This document shows, piece by piece, positions 1 through 9,000 of a DNA stretch of 64,000 nucleotides. The DNA lies in assembly GCA_937901915.1 (NCBI GenBank), contig CALGUD010000147.1:70974-134973 (forward strand), written 5' to 3'. This DNA is from an uncultured Flavobacteriaceae bacterium. GTDB taxonomy: Bacteria; Bacteroidota; Bacteroidia; Flavobacteriales; Flavobacteriaceae. Positions within the stretch are counted from its first letter, which is position 1. The number at the start of each line of letters is the position of its first letter. A program made the position numbers and the translations under genes. Under the pieces are notes generated by a model. The model searched no databases. It was not told where the DNA came from and saw only the letters and a list, made by a program, of their open reading frames with translations.

Positions 1-495
1 AGACTTAGAGGTACTTTCAGTAATATTCAGCATACTTGCTATTTCTTTATGAGAATACCCCTCTACAGCATACATAACAAAGACCGTTTTATATCCGTTA
101 GGCAATTGATCGATTAACAACTGAATATCATCAACGTCCATTTCCTGGTCAGATATGATTGTTTGGTCCGGCAATTGTTGTTCTTCAACAAAAATCATTT
201 GCTTTTTACTCCTTAAAAAAGAAATAGACTCCCTTATCATGATTCTTCGTATCCAACCTTCAAAACTTCCCTCGTTTTTAAACGATTTAATATTCGTGAA
301 AACTTTCAGAAAGCCTGTTATCATAACATCTTCTGCAAAATGCAAGTCTGAAACATAATACCGGCATACACTCAACATTTTGGAAGCATACTTATTATAA
401 ATAATTTTCTGTGCCTCTTTGTTATTTAAACAGGCTCTTCTAATTAATTTAGACTCATCATTATAAAGTGGTATGACCTTCAAAAGTTTTTTCAT
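1..495 (-). CDS. ECF-type RNA polymerase sigma factor, partial
   Basis: The gene runs off the left edge of the window; 165 codons are visible with no stop. The N-terminal part (KLIRRACLNNKEAQKIIYNK, then SVCRYYVSDLHFAEDV and GWIRRIMIRESI) looks like sigma-70 region 2. The visible C-terminal part (QLPNGYKTVFVMYAVEGYSH, KEIASMLNITESTSKS) is the start of sigma region 4 with its helix-turn-helix. This is the usual arrangement of the small extracytoplasmic-function sigma factors of Bacteroidota. No anti-sigma gene is visible because the 3' side lies outside the window. The start at 495 (ATG) is the only one that keeps region 2 complete. Confidence 0.85.
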   Translation of the reverse strand, partial: MKKLLKVIPLYNDESKLIRRACLNNKEAQKIIYNKYASKMLSVCRYYVSDLHFAEDVMITGFLKVFTNIKSFKNEGSFEGWIRRIMIRESISFLRSKKQMIFVEEQQLPDQTIISDQEMDVDDIQLLIDQLPNGYKTVFVMYAVEGYSHKEIASMLNITESTSKS

Positions 496-567
496 TTTTT
501 GCTTCTATTTATAAAGACGCAATAATTCGTAAAAAGGTTGCCTGATGATATTTTTTTGGTGAGAATT

Positions 568-1545
568 TTATTTTTTTCTGTCAATAACGTAGTTGACCAT
601 TAATTCCAACGATTCTTTAAACTCCGATTCCGGATAGCTTGATATGAGTTTAATAGCTTCTGCCTGGAATTCTCTCATTTTATTTTCGGCGTAATCCAAT
701 CCGCCGTTTTCTTTAACAAAAGCAATAACCTCTTTTACCCTTTTTTTATTCCTGTTATGGTTTTTCACAGAATTGATGATCCAGTTTTTTTCCTTTTTTT
801 CTGCTCTGTTCAGTACATAAATAAGCGGAAGGGTCATTTTTTGTTCTTTGATATCTATACCGGTGGGCTTCCCAATTGGCCCGTCAGTATAATCAAATAA
901 ATCATCTTTTATCTGAAAAGCCATTCCTATGAGCTCTCCAAATTTACGCATGGTTTCAACGTGTTCACTGTCCGGTTTAACCGAACATGCTCCTAAACTA
1001 CAACATGCTGCTATTAATGTAGCCGTTTTTTGTCTTATTATCTCGTAATAGATATCTTCCGTTATGTCTAATTTCCGTGCTTTTTCTATTTGTAACAGTT
1101 CCCCTTCACTCATTTCTCTTACTGCTATAGAAATAATTTTCAGCAAGTCAAAATCACCATGATCTATTGAAAGTAATAAACCTTTTGAAAGTAAATAATC
1201 GCCCACTAAAACTGCGATTTTATTTTTCCATAGGGCATTGATAGAAAAAAATCCTCGTCTCTGATTGCTGTCATCTACCACATCATCATGGACAAGGGTT
1301 GCTGTATGAATAAGTTCTATAACAGCCGCCCCACGGTATGTTCGTTCATTTACTTCGCCATCAGACACCATTTTGGCAACCAGAAAAACAAACATAGGGC
1401 GCATTTGCTTTCCTTTCCTGTTTACAATATAATAAGTGATGCGATTTAGCAGCGCTACTTTTGAAGACATAGACTCGTAGAACTTTTTTTCAAAAAGTTC
1501 CATTTCATCGTGAATAGGGGTTTTTATTTGTTCTGCTACCTTCAT
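568..1545 (-). CDS. Polyprenyl diphosphate synthase (IspB/octaprenyl type)
   Basis: Trans-isoprenyl diphosphate synthase that adds isopentenyl diphosphate units to an allylic primer to make the side chain of menaquinone or a similar lipid. The first aspartate-rich motif is seen at about residues 87-91 (HDDVVDDSNQRRG) and the second as DDLFDYTDG near residue 215; both bind the Mg-diphosphate of the substrates. GKQMRP near residue 45 is the usual substrate-binding segment. At 325 residues it has the normal family length. Chain length cannot be read with confidence. A perfect TAnnTTTG box on the minus strand at 1554-1561 lies only about 10 bases before the ATG, so the transcript may be nearly leaderless. 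Confidence 0.88.
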   Translation of the reverse strand: MKVAEQIKTPIHDEMELFEKKFYESMSSKVALLNRITYYIVNRKGKQMRPMFVFLVAKMVSDGEVNERTYRGAAVIELIHTATLVHDDVVDDSNQRRGFFSINALWKNKIAVLVGDYLLSKGLLLSIDHGDFDLLKIISIAVREMSEGELLQIEKARKLDITEDIYYEIIRQKTATLIAACCSLGACSVKPDSEHVETMRKFGELIGMAFQIKDDLFDYTDGPIGKPTGIDIKEQKMTLPLIYVLNRAEKKEKNWIINSVKNHNRNKKRVKEVIAFVKENGGLDYAENKMREFQAEAIKLISSYPESEFKESLELMVNYVIDRKK

Positions 1546-1693
1546 GAAGATAGCAAAGATAGCACTTAGAGTTGATATGTTAAATAACCAACTGAAAAAT
1601 CAAATCTTTAAGATTTTAAGAAATTCTATACTTTATGATAAATCACTATAAATAGTGAAAAAAGACTGTTGCATTTTTATTAGATTTGCCATT

Positions 1694-3793
1694 ATGCAAC
1701 CATTCCCTAAATATCTGATATTAACACTCTTTACGCTGTACGGTTTCCTGAGCCATGCCCAGGATACTGATGAAGCATTGAACCGTTTGAGTGATGCATA
1801 TAATGCTATACAGCAGGAAGGTGACGAAAAATTCCTTTCTCTACTGAACCCCTTACTCAAATCTCCAAGAAATTACAGGGAAAAAATTAATGCTATATAT
1901 TTTCTGGGCCAATATTACAACAGCAAGGGAGTAGTAGACTCTGCCATGTACTGCGGTAAACAGATAATTGCAATGGCAGGCAGAAAAAAAGATACTTTAT
2001 CAAATGGAATGTTACTAAGGGCGTATTATATACTAGGAGTTAGTAATCTTACCAAAGGATTAATAGATAAAGCTCAATATTGGCACCTGAAGGGTGTAGA
2101 ACTCGGAGAAAGTTTCCAAATTGCAGATAACACATTCCTATATCAGAACATTCATGGCCTGGCCCGGACTTACAAAGAAAAAAAAGAGTATGCTAAAGCA
2201 TTAGAATTATATAAAAAATGTACCGATTTTAAAGAAAATCCGGAATTTGTGTACGGAAGCTATATTAACATGGCTACTATTTATGCAGAACAAAATGATT
2301 TTAACAGTTCTAACACCTATCTTCTAAATGCGCAATCCATGTGTGAAGAAGATGGGAATTATAGATGTATTGCCATTTGTTTGCTCAATATTGGGGAAAA
2401 TTTTCATAGCCTTGGTGAATTGGATTCAGCAATCAATTATTACAAGAAAAGTTTAGATATTGCTGATAAATATAATTTTTTACCATTAAAGCTTTACATT
2501 ACTGTTGCCACAGGGCAGATTTATCAATTAAAATCGCAGTACGGAGAGGCTTTAGATTCTTATTACGCTGCATTAAAAGTTGCTAAAGAGCTAAACTATC
2601 TTGATGAACAAACAAAAATTTATGAATATCTGGCAGATGTTGCAGTAGTAAAAAGGGATTACCGGACTGCTTTAGATCATGAAAGAAAGCGCTCTAATCT
2701 CATTGATTCAATCCATAAAATGCAAAAAGAAAAGGAAATAAGCGAACTTGAAGTTGCATACAGGACGTTACAAAAGGAAAAAGAAATTGAAGTATTAAAA
2801 ATAGCACAGGTTAACAGGGAGCTCGATTTAAAAAATCAGAAAGAAGCTTTTAAAAACCTTGAACTTGAAAAAGAACTGGAAGACAGAAAAAAGGAAAATC
2901 AAATCCTTTCTCTTAGAAATGCCTCTCAACTAAGGTTGAATGAAATTGGAAATTTAAGAAAAGATCAATTACTTAAAGAAAGTGAACTCAACAGGGAGAA
3001 AGTTATAAAAAAAATTATGCTCATCGCTTTTTTAATTATTCTTATTCCTTCAATAGCACTCCTATTTGTTTATTACCAAAAATTAACTACACAACATCAG
3101 CTTAATAAAAAACTGGAAGAAATAAACTACCAAAAAATAACATCTCTCATTAAAGATCAGGAACTTGAATTAATTAAAGCATCTATTGAGGGGCAGGATA
3201 ATGAAAGAAAACGAATAGCACAGGAGCTTCATGACAGTATTGGCGGCAATCTGGCGGCCATAAAATTACAATTTGGCAGCATAGCAAATGGCAAAAAAAT
3301 CTATCAGGACATCAATAAACAAATAGATGAAACCTACAAACAGGTACGGACTATTTCCCATAACCTTTTACCAAAAAAGTTCAGCCAAAACCCGTTTCTA
3401 TCAGTTATTAATGAGTATATGGCTAATATTGGGAACGCAAGCAACCTCAAAATAAACTGCAACGCTTATCCAAAGGAAAGAATAAATGATATTGATGAAA
3501 ATATTAAAACTGAAATATTTAAAATACTCCAGGAGTTAATAACCAATACAATTAAACACGCTAAGGCGACACAGGTTGATATACAATTCAATTTACTTGA
3601 CAATTCAATCAACCTCCTTTTTGAAGATAATGGTTTGGGGTTCGATTCAGAAAAAACTTCTAAAGGAATAGGGCTCAACAATATTAAAAGCAGGTTGAAA
3701 AGGATAAACGGGGACTTTAATGTAGACTCCCGCCCAAACAGAGGGAGTATTGTAAACATAGAAATACCTATAATTTTATATAATGAAACATAA
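1694..3793 (+). CDS. TPR-containing membrane sensor histidine kinase (NarX/LytS-like HisKA_3)
   Basis: Sensor kinase of the Bacteroidota TPR type. From the chosen ATG the protein starts with a signal peptide ending in SHAQ, then about seven TPR-like helical pairs (residues ~70-335), a charged coiled coil (~335-438), one transmembrane helix (~440-462, MLIAFLIILIPSIALLFVYY), a HisKA_3 box with the phospho-accepting His in QELHDSIGGN (~512) and a C-terminal HATPase domain with ELITNTIKHA, EDNGLGFD and GIGLNNI. The reading frame is open back to a GTG at 1655, but the ATG at 1694 gives the signal peptide and sits just after a TAGATTTG box at 1681-1688. It overlaps the first response regulator by 11 bases, so the two are translationally coupled. 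The ligand is unknown. Confidence 0.88.
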   Translation: MQPFPKYLILTLFTLYGFLSHAQDTDEALNRLSDAYNAIQQEGDEKFLSLLNPLLKSPRNYREKINAIYFLGQYYNSKGVVDSAMYCGKQIIAMAGRKKDTLSNGMLLRAYYILGVSNLTKGLIDKAQYWHLKGVELGESFQIADNTFLYQNIHGLARTYKEKKEYAKALELYKKCTDFKENPEFVYGSYINMATIYAEQNDFNSSNTYLLNAQSMCEEDGNYRCIAICLLNIGENFHSLGELDSAINYYKKSLDIADKYNFLPLKLYITVATGQIYQLKSQYGEALDSYYAALKVAKELNYLDEQTKIYEYLADVAVVKRDYRTALDHERKRSNLIDSIHKMQKEKEISELEVAYRTLQKEKEIEVLKIAQVNRELDLKNQKEAFKNLELEKELEDRKKENQILSLRNASQLRLNEIGNLRKDQLLKESELNREKVIKKIMLIAFLIILIPSIALLFVYYQKLTTQHQLNKKLEEINYQKITSLIKDQELELIKASIEGQDNERKRIAQELHDSIGGNLAAIKLQFGSIANGKKIYQDINKQIDETYKQVRTISHNLLPKKFSQNPFLSVINEYMANIGNASNLKINCNAYPKERINDIDENIKTEIFKILQELITNTIKHAKATQVDIQFNLLDNSINLLFEDNGLGFDSEKTSKGIGLNNIKSRLKRINGDFNVDSRPNRGSIVNIEIPIILYNET

Positions 3794-4427
3794 TTTAATT
3801 ATTGCTGATGACCATAAAATGTTTCTTGACGGTTTGTTAAGTATATTACAAACCACTAAGGAGTACAACGTTATCTTAACGGCAAAAAGCGGCGAAAATA
3901 TTGTAAAATACCTTAATAATAATCCTGATGAGAATGTTAGTTTGGTTATTACCGATATATCTATGCCAAATATGGATGGTATAACCCTTAACAAACTCAT
4001 AAAGGAAAAACATCCACACATAAAAACATTAATTGTAAGTATGCTATGTGACGCTAACAAGATCGAAGAATTAATAAAAGATGATGTTGATGGATATGTC
4101 CCAAAAAATGCCGAAAAAACTGAATTTTTAAAAGCAATTAAAGAGATTATTGACGGTAAAAAATACTTCTCTAAAGAAATAATGGATTTTTATATGGAAA
4201 GTACGTTTTCTAAAAAAAGGGAACAGGAAATAAAACTAACTGACCGGGAAATTGATGTTATTAAGTTAATTGCACAAGAATATACTACCCAGGAAATTGC
4301 CGATCAATTATTTTTAAGTAAACATACTATTGAAAGCTACAGAAAAAATTTAATTTCTAAACTCAATGTCAGAAATTTGGCAGGCCTAACCAAATATGCT
4401 TTAAAAATGGGGTATATTGAGGCATAA
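3783..4427 (+). CDS. LuxR/NarL-family response regulator 1
   Basis: Two-component response regulator, 214 residues. The receiver domain has the acidic pair in ADDHKMF, the phospho-acceptor Asp at residue 58 (VITDISMPNMDG) and the Lys of VPKNAEK. The C-terminal LuxR-type helix-turn-helix is LTDREIDVIKLIAQEYTTQE followed by SKHTIESYRKNLISKLNVRN. It overlaps the upstream sensor kinase gene by 11 bases and is followed after 15 bases by a second regulator of the same type, so one kinase probably serves two regulators. Target genes are not identifiable from the sequence alone. Confidence 0.9.
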   Translation: MKHNLIIADDHKMFLDGLLSILQTTKEYNVILTAKSGENIVKYLNNNPDENVSLVITDISMPNMDGITLNKLIKEKHPHIKTLIVSMLCDANKIEELIKDDVDGYVPKNAEKTEFLKAIKEIIDGKKYFSKEIMDFYMESTFSKKREQEIKLTDREIDVIKLIAQEYTTQEIADQLFLSKHTIESYRKNLISKLNVRNLAGLTKYALKMGYIEA

Positions 4428-4442
4428 ATTCTCTTTTTACAA

Positions 4443-5084
4443 ATGAATAGAATAAAAACAATTATTGCTGATGATCATACCATGTTCCTACAAGGGATTG
4501 ATTCCATGCTTAAAAATGAAAAATCAATAGAAATTGTTGGTAAAGCAACTAACGGACAAGAAGTGTTGGCTATCCTTGAAAACAAAGAAGCTAACTTAGT
4601 TGTAGTAGATATCAGCATGCCTAAAATGGATGGTATAGAACTCACCAAGGCTTTAAAACAAAAGTATCCCCATATTAAAATCCTGATTTTGAGCACTCAT
4701 AGTAATGCACAAATGATTGCTAAACTAACACGTTTAGGCGCTCATGGATATTTACTTAAAAATGCAGAAAAGAATGAACTCCTCGATGCTATTCATGCTG
4801 TTTACAATAACGAAGCGTACTTTTCTGAAGAAGTAAAAAGTATTTATAATGAATTCAACTTAAAACAAAACCAGATTTCCGTTACTGTTTCTGAACTAAG
4901 CTCCAGGGAAGAAGAAATACTCAAACTCATTGCCCAGGGACTTACTGCCCAGGAAATTGGCGATAAACTATTTATAAGTTTAAACACAGTAAATACCCAT
5001 CGGAGAAACTTATTATCTAAACTAAATGCAAAAAATACTGCCGGACTTGTTAAATATGCCGTTGAATCAGGTTTACTCGATTAA
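4443..5084 (+). CDS. LuxR/NarL-family response regulator 2
   Basis: Second response regulator of the operon, 213 residues, clearly paralogous to its neighbour. Receiver: IIADDHTMFLQGID, phospho-acceptor Asp at residue 56 (VVVDISMPKMDG), conserved Thr/Ser region LILSTHS and Lys in LLKNAEK. The LuxR DNA-binding domain is LSSREEEILKLIAQGLTAQE with SLNTVNTHRRNLLSKLNAKN. All phosphorylation residues are present in both regulators, so neither looks like a pseudo-receiver. The recognition helices differ between the two, which suggests they read different sites. The gene converges on the PorP/SprF gene with 7 bases between stops. Confidence 0.9.
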   Translation: MNRIKTIIADDHTMFLQGIDSMLKNEKSIEIVGKATNGQEVLAILENKEANLVVVDISMPKMDGIELTKALKQKYPHIKILILSTHSNAQMIAKLTRLGAHGYLLKNAEKNELLDAIHAVYNNEAYFSEEVKSIYNEFNLKQNQISVTVSELSSREEEILKLIAQGLTAQEIGDKLFISLNTVNTHRRNLLSKLNAKNTAGLVKYAVESGLLD

Positions 5085-5091
5085 TTAATTA

Positions 5092-6003
5092 TTAATCTAA
5101 CCTGTTTGAAAACCCATTTCCAAAACGATAACTTAGTATTAAACCATGCGTTTGCCCTAATGGAGAATTATTTATTGAAGGATTAAAATTATAAATCATT
5201 CTCCAATTATCTGATAAATAAAATCCTGCCAACAAATTTATTGCCGATGTGGTACGATAACCAACGCCGAATTCCACTTTATTAAAATAATTAAATACTA
5301 AGTTCATATCCAACTGTAAAGGTGCTCCGTTAGTATATTTTAATAACACCCCCGGTTCTACGTAAAAATACCTTGAAGCATAAAACCTGTAACCTGTATT
5401 AAAATAATAGTTGCTTCTAATATCTATGTTATTTTCTTTGGAAACGGATGGTTCTAACAAGTTTGGTGCAGAAAAGCCTATGTAAAAATGACGAACATTG
5501 TAATATATTCCAATTCCAAAAGAGGGTATAGTGGCATTTACATTATTTTGAAAATTAGGATCATTTGTCATATTTAAAGACAATAAATCTTCTTTATAAA
5601 AACTCACTCCTCCTATCAGTCCCAAACTGAGAGCCTGTGGCGAATAATACCAATCTGATGGATAATCATTGTAATCCATTTGCAATTTAAATGCGTAGGT
5701 TCCATAAATCCCGGTTTTACTTGTAACACCAATATTATCGTGAGTTACCATACCTCCGATCCCTACTTTTTTATTGTTTATTGGGCTGTGATACGTAAAA
5801 CTAACCGTGCTGGGAGTACCCTCCACTCCCGATAAAAACTTTCGCCCAGACAATACCGCTTCCGGATTCTGATGATAACCCGAATAAGCAGGATTTAAAA
5901 TTAACTTATTGTAATGGTAATCTGCCAGTATGGGGGTTTGCTGTGCGTTAGACACAACAATCAGCAAGAAAAGCAGTAGATTGCAAGTAATTTTTTTTAT
6001 CAT
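5092..6003 (-). CDS. PorP/SprF family type IX secretion outer-membrane protein
   Basis: 303-residue protein with a signal peptide ending in SNAQ, followed by the family start QQTPILADYHYNKLILNPAYSGY, which is diagnostic of PorP/SprF. The rest is an alternation of short amphipathic beta strands ending in aromatic residues, as expected for an outer-membrane beta barrel. Members are encoded next to large type B sorting-domain cargo and help anchor or export it through the T9SS. Here the gene begins 9 bases after the stop of the giant FG-GAP protein, so the two form one transcription unit and probably a cargo-partner pair. Confidence 0.88.
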   Translation of the reverse strand: MIKKITCNLLLFLLIVVSNAQQTPILADYHYNKLILNPAYSGYHQNPEAVLSGRKFLSGVEGTPSTVSFTYHSPINNKKVGIGGMVTHDNIGVTSKTGIYGTYAFKLQMDYNDYPSDWYYSPQALSLGLIGGVSFYKEDLLSLNMTNDPNFQNNVNATIPSFGIGIYYNVRHFYIGFSAPNLLEPSVSKENNIDIRSNYYFNTGYRFYASRYFYVEPGVLLKYTNGAPLQLDMNLVFNYFNKVEFGVGYRTTSAINLLAGFYLSDNWRMIYNFNPSINNSPLGQTHGLILSYRFGNGFSNRLD

Positions 6004-6012
6004 TTCTAACTT

Positions 6013-9000
6013 CTATCTTTTTAATAATATATAACCTTCTGTTTTTCTTAAAAGGTGTTCCCCATTAATGTGAATTCTAAAAAAGTATGTCCCACTTGGC
6101 AGGTCGCCTGCTCCTAAAGCTCCCAATTTATTTGCCCTACCATCAAAAAAGTTAGATGTATTATCATACCCTTCTATCTCAAAAACTACATCCCCCCACC
6201 TATTGTATATTTGGACCTTATTATCAGGATAGGCTTCGATACCTTTTATCTCCCAAAAATCATAAATTCCGTCATTATTAGGCGATAATCCGTATTTTGT
6301 CTCGTCTTCAGGCAATTCATTAACATATACAGTAACCTCATCGCTAGCAGCACAACCATCTTCACTAACAAATGTTACAGTATATGTAGTAGTTTGTGTT
6401 GGGTTTGCAACGGGGTTTGCTAATAAAATATTACTTAAACCATTGCCTGGTGACCATTGAAAAATGCCCTCCAGATTGCTATTGGCATTTAAAGTCACTT
6501 CATTCCCCTCTGTTATTGTTACATCTTCTCCGGCATCAACACTGGTCAATCCATTAACATTTACTATAAAAGTGCATTCGTTACTATTATCACTCACATC
6601 AATTGCAATAAGCGTAATAGCCATACCGGGGGTAAAAGGACTACCGGGAGCAGGGTCTTGTATTACAACCGGAGTTGGGTCAGCATTATCTGTCACAGTT
6701 GCCCATGAAGTATAATCTTCCACAACAAGAGTTCCACAAGGAACCTCCTGGTCTTCAGGACAGGTAATCCCGGGAGCTTCTGTATCTGGTGCACCTGTAT
6801 CTGTAGCGTTTACTGCAAATGTACAATCTGCACTATTCCCGCTAGCATCGGTAGCTGTTAGGGTAACGGTCATATCGGAGCTAAAAACAGTTCCCGGTAA
6901 AGGGTTTTGTGTTATAGTCGGGCTCGGATCTTCATTATCGGTCACAGTTGCCATTGAGGTATAATCCCCAAGTTCATCCCCCACTGCCAATTCCTGGTCT
7001 TCAGGACAGGTAATTACAGGTGCTTCTGTATCTGAAGCGTTTACTAAAAAGGTGCAATCGGCGCTATTTCCACTTATATCAGTTGCTGTTAGAGTTATGG
7101 TCATACCAGGAGTGTAGGCACTTCCGGAAGCGGGGTTTTGCGTTATTGTAATATCTTCTACCAGGGTGCAATTATCATTTACTACAACATCTTCATGTGA
7201 TGTATAATCCGGCAAGACTTCTCCCGCTATCAGCATCTGGTTATCCAAACAGGTAATTTCCGGACTTTCGGTATCTGTAATCGCTCTTCCAAAAATTACA
7301 AAAGCAAATCCGGGATTAGAATTTATTTCAAATTCAAAAACAGAGGTCTCGTTAACTATACCAATAATAACATCGTCAATGCCGTCCTTGTTAACATCGC
7401 CGGCATAGCTTCCTGAAAGATGAATGCTCCTACCCCCATAAAGGTTTAAATCAATGACGAGGGCATCGAGAAAAGTAAAAGAATCCGGCACTATAGTCGC
7501 ATCCCAGTTCTGTTTACCGTATATAACATAAGCATAATCTTTATTCTCCGAAGATTTTCTCGCAGTTAAAACGATGTCATCATCTCCATCTTTATTAAAA
7601 TCTCCGGCATATTCCAGATGGATTCGACTATAACCTAAAGTAACCACTGAGAAACCGTTATTACCATTCAAATCTGCCAAATCAATAGCGCTAGCTAAAG
7701 CATTTCCCCCAAATAATACATGTTTATACCCAAAAATCATATCATTAAATCCATCACCATTAACATCTCCGGCCCGGGAAACAACCCGGGTTAAGCTCTC
7801 CTCGCCGGAGTGGTTTACAACAAACCCGTTGTCACCGTTTAAATCGGTTAAAACAAGACTTGAAGATAAACTTCCTGAACCATAAATAACATATCTTTTT
7901 GTGTTTGGATGCCTGCCAGAGATAGCAATATCATCAATTCCGTCTCCATTCACATCCCCTAAGCCTGTTACAGAGGTAGATATTGATTCTGAAGGATCAG
8001 ATCCTGCGAGAATGGTCATACCATTCAACCCGTTTAGTTCATCTACTGTTATAAGCGGAGGAAAATCTGGAGAAGATACCCCATATATTATATAACATTT
8101 GCCATTTTCCGGAGCGCCCCCTGCAATGAGCACAATATCATCTATACTATCATTGTTAAAATCGCCTATATTATCTATTTCCACACCTATAGCTTCTCCA
8201 CTAAGTATTCCTTTAACAGCAAACCCGTTCTCACCATTTAGGTCGGAGGTATTCAAAACGGGGGGAAAATCCGATGGTTTTCCGAAGACAATAAAAACAT
8301 CACCTAATCTGGAACCTGAAGAATCTATACGTAATGGGTCACTTACCATGATATCGTCGTAACCGTCTTTATTAATATCCCCGGCACTACTTACCGCGTA
8401 TCCCATTCGCTGATACTGTCGGAATTCTCTATCATTTTGAATGGTAAAGCCGTTATCACCATTCAATAATGCTAAATCAATATTTGGTGGAAAACCGGAG
8501 TCAGTACCAAAAACCACATGGGCTGTACCAAGGATATGATAAGGAATCTCGTATGGTCCTACCCATGAGTGATCCTCTCCCATAGCCCCTATAATAAAAT
8601 CATCGATGCCGTCTCCATTTATATCCCCTGCATGATCTACATCAAAACCGGCAGCTCCCATGGCTTTTCCTCCATAAATTACGATCCCATCAGTTTCATC
8701 AATATCACGAACTGAGAATGGTTCCGGGCTGCAACTAATATCATTCACTTCTGTCTTTGCCCTAACCCAAAAGCTGCATGAGGTGGAATTACCCGACCTA
8801 TCCGAGACACTGACTGTTACTTCAGTGTCACCCGTAAAAATTGTACCCTGTGCCGGAAGTTGGGTAAAGGTTAATTCCCAGTCTTCAGTACAGTTATCAC
8901 TTACATCCTCTAAAAAAAAAGAATAATTTGGCAATGTAGAATTAATATGTAATTCCTGGTCTGCAGGACAATTAATTTCCGGTGATTCACTATCTTCAAA

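Noticed and set aside
1655..1693. GTG start of the sensor kinase at 1655
   Set aside because: It would place 13 residues before a good signal peptide and lies upstream of the best promoter box; the ATG at 1694 fits better.
7901..8362. Two plus-strand frames of 64 and 87 codons
   Set aside because: Shadows of the FG-GAP repeats on the minus strand; Ser/Pro-rich composition comes from the complement of GDxNxDG codons.
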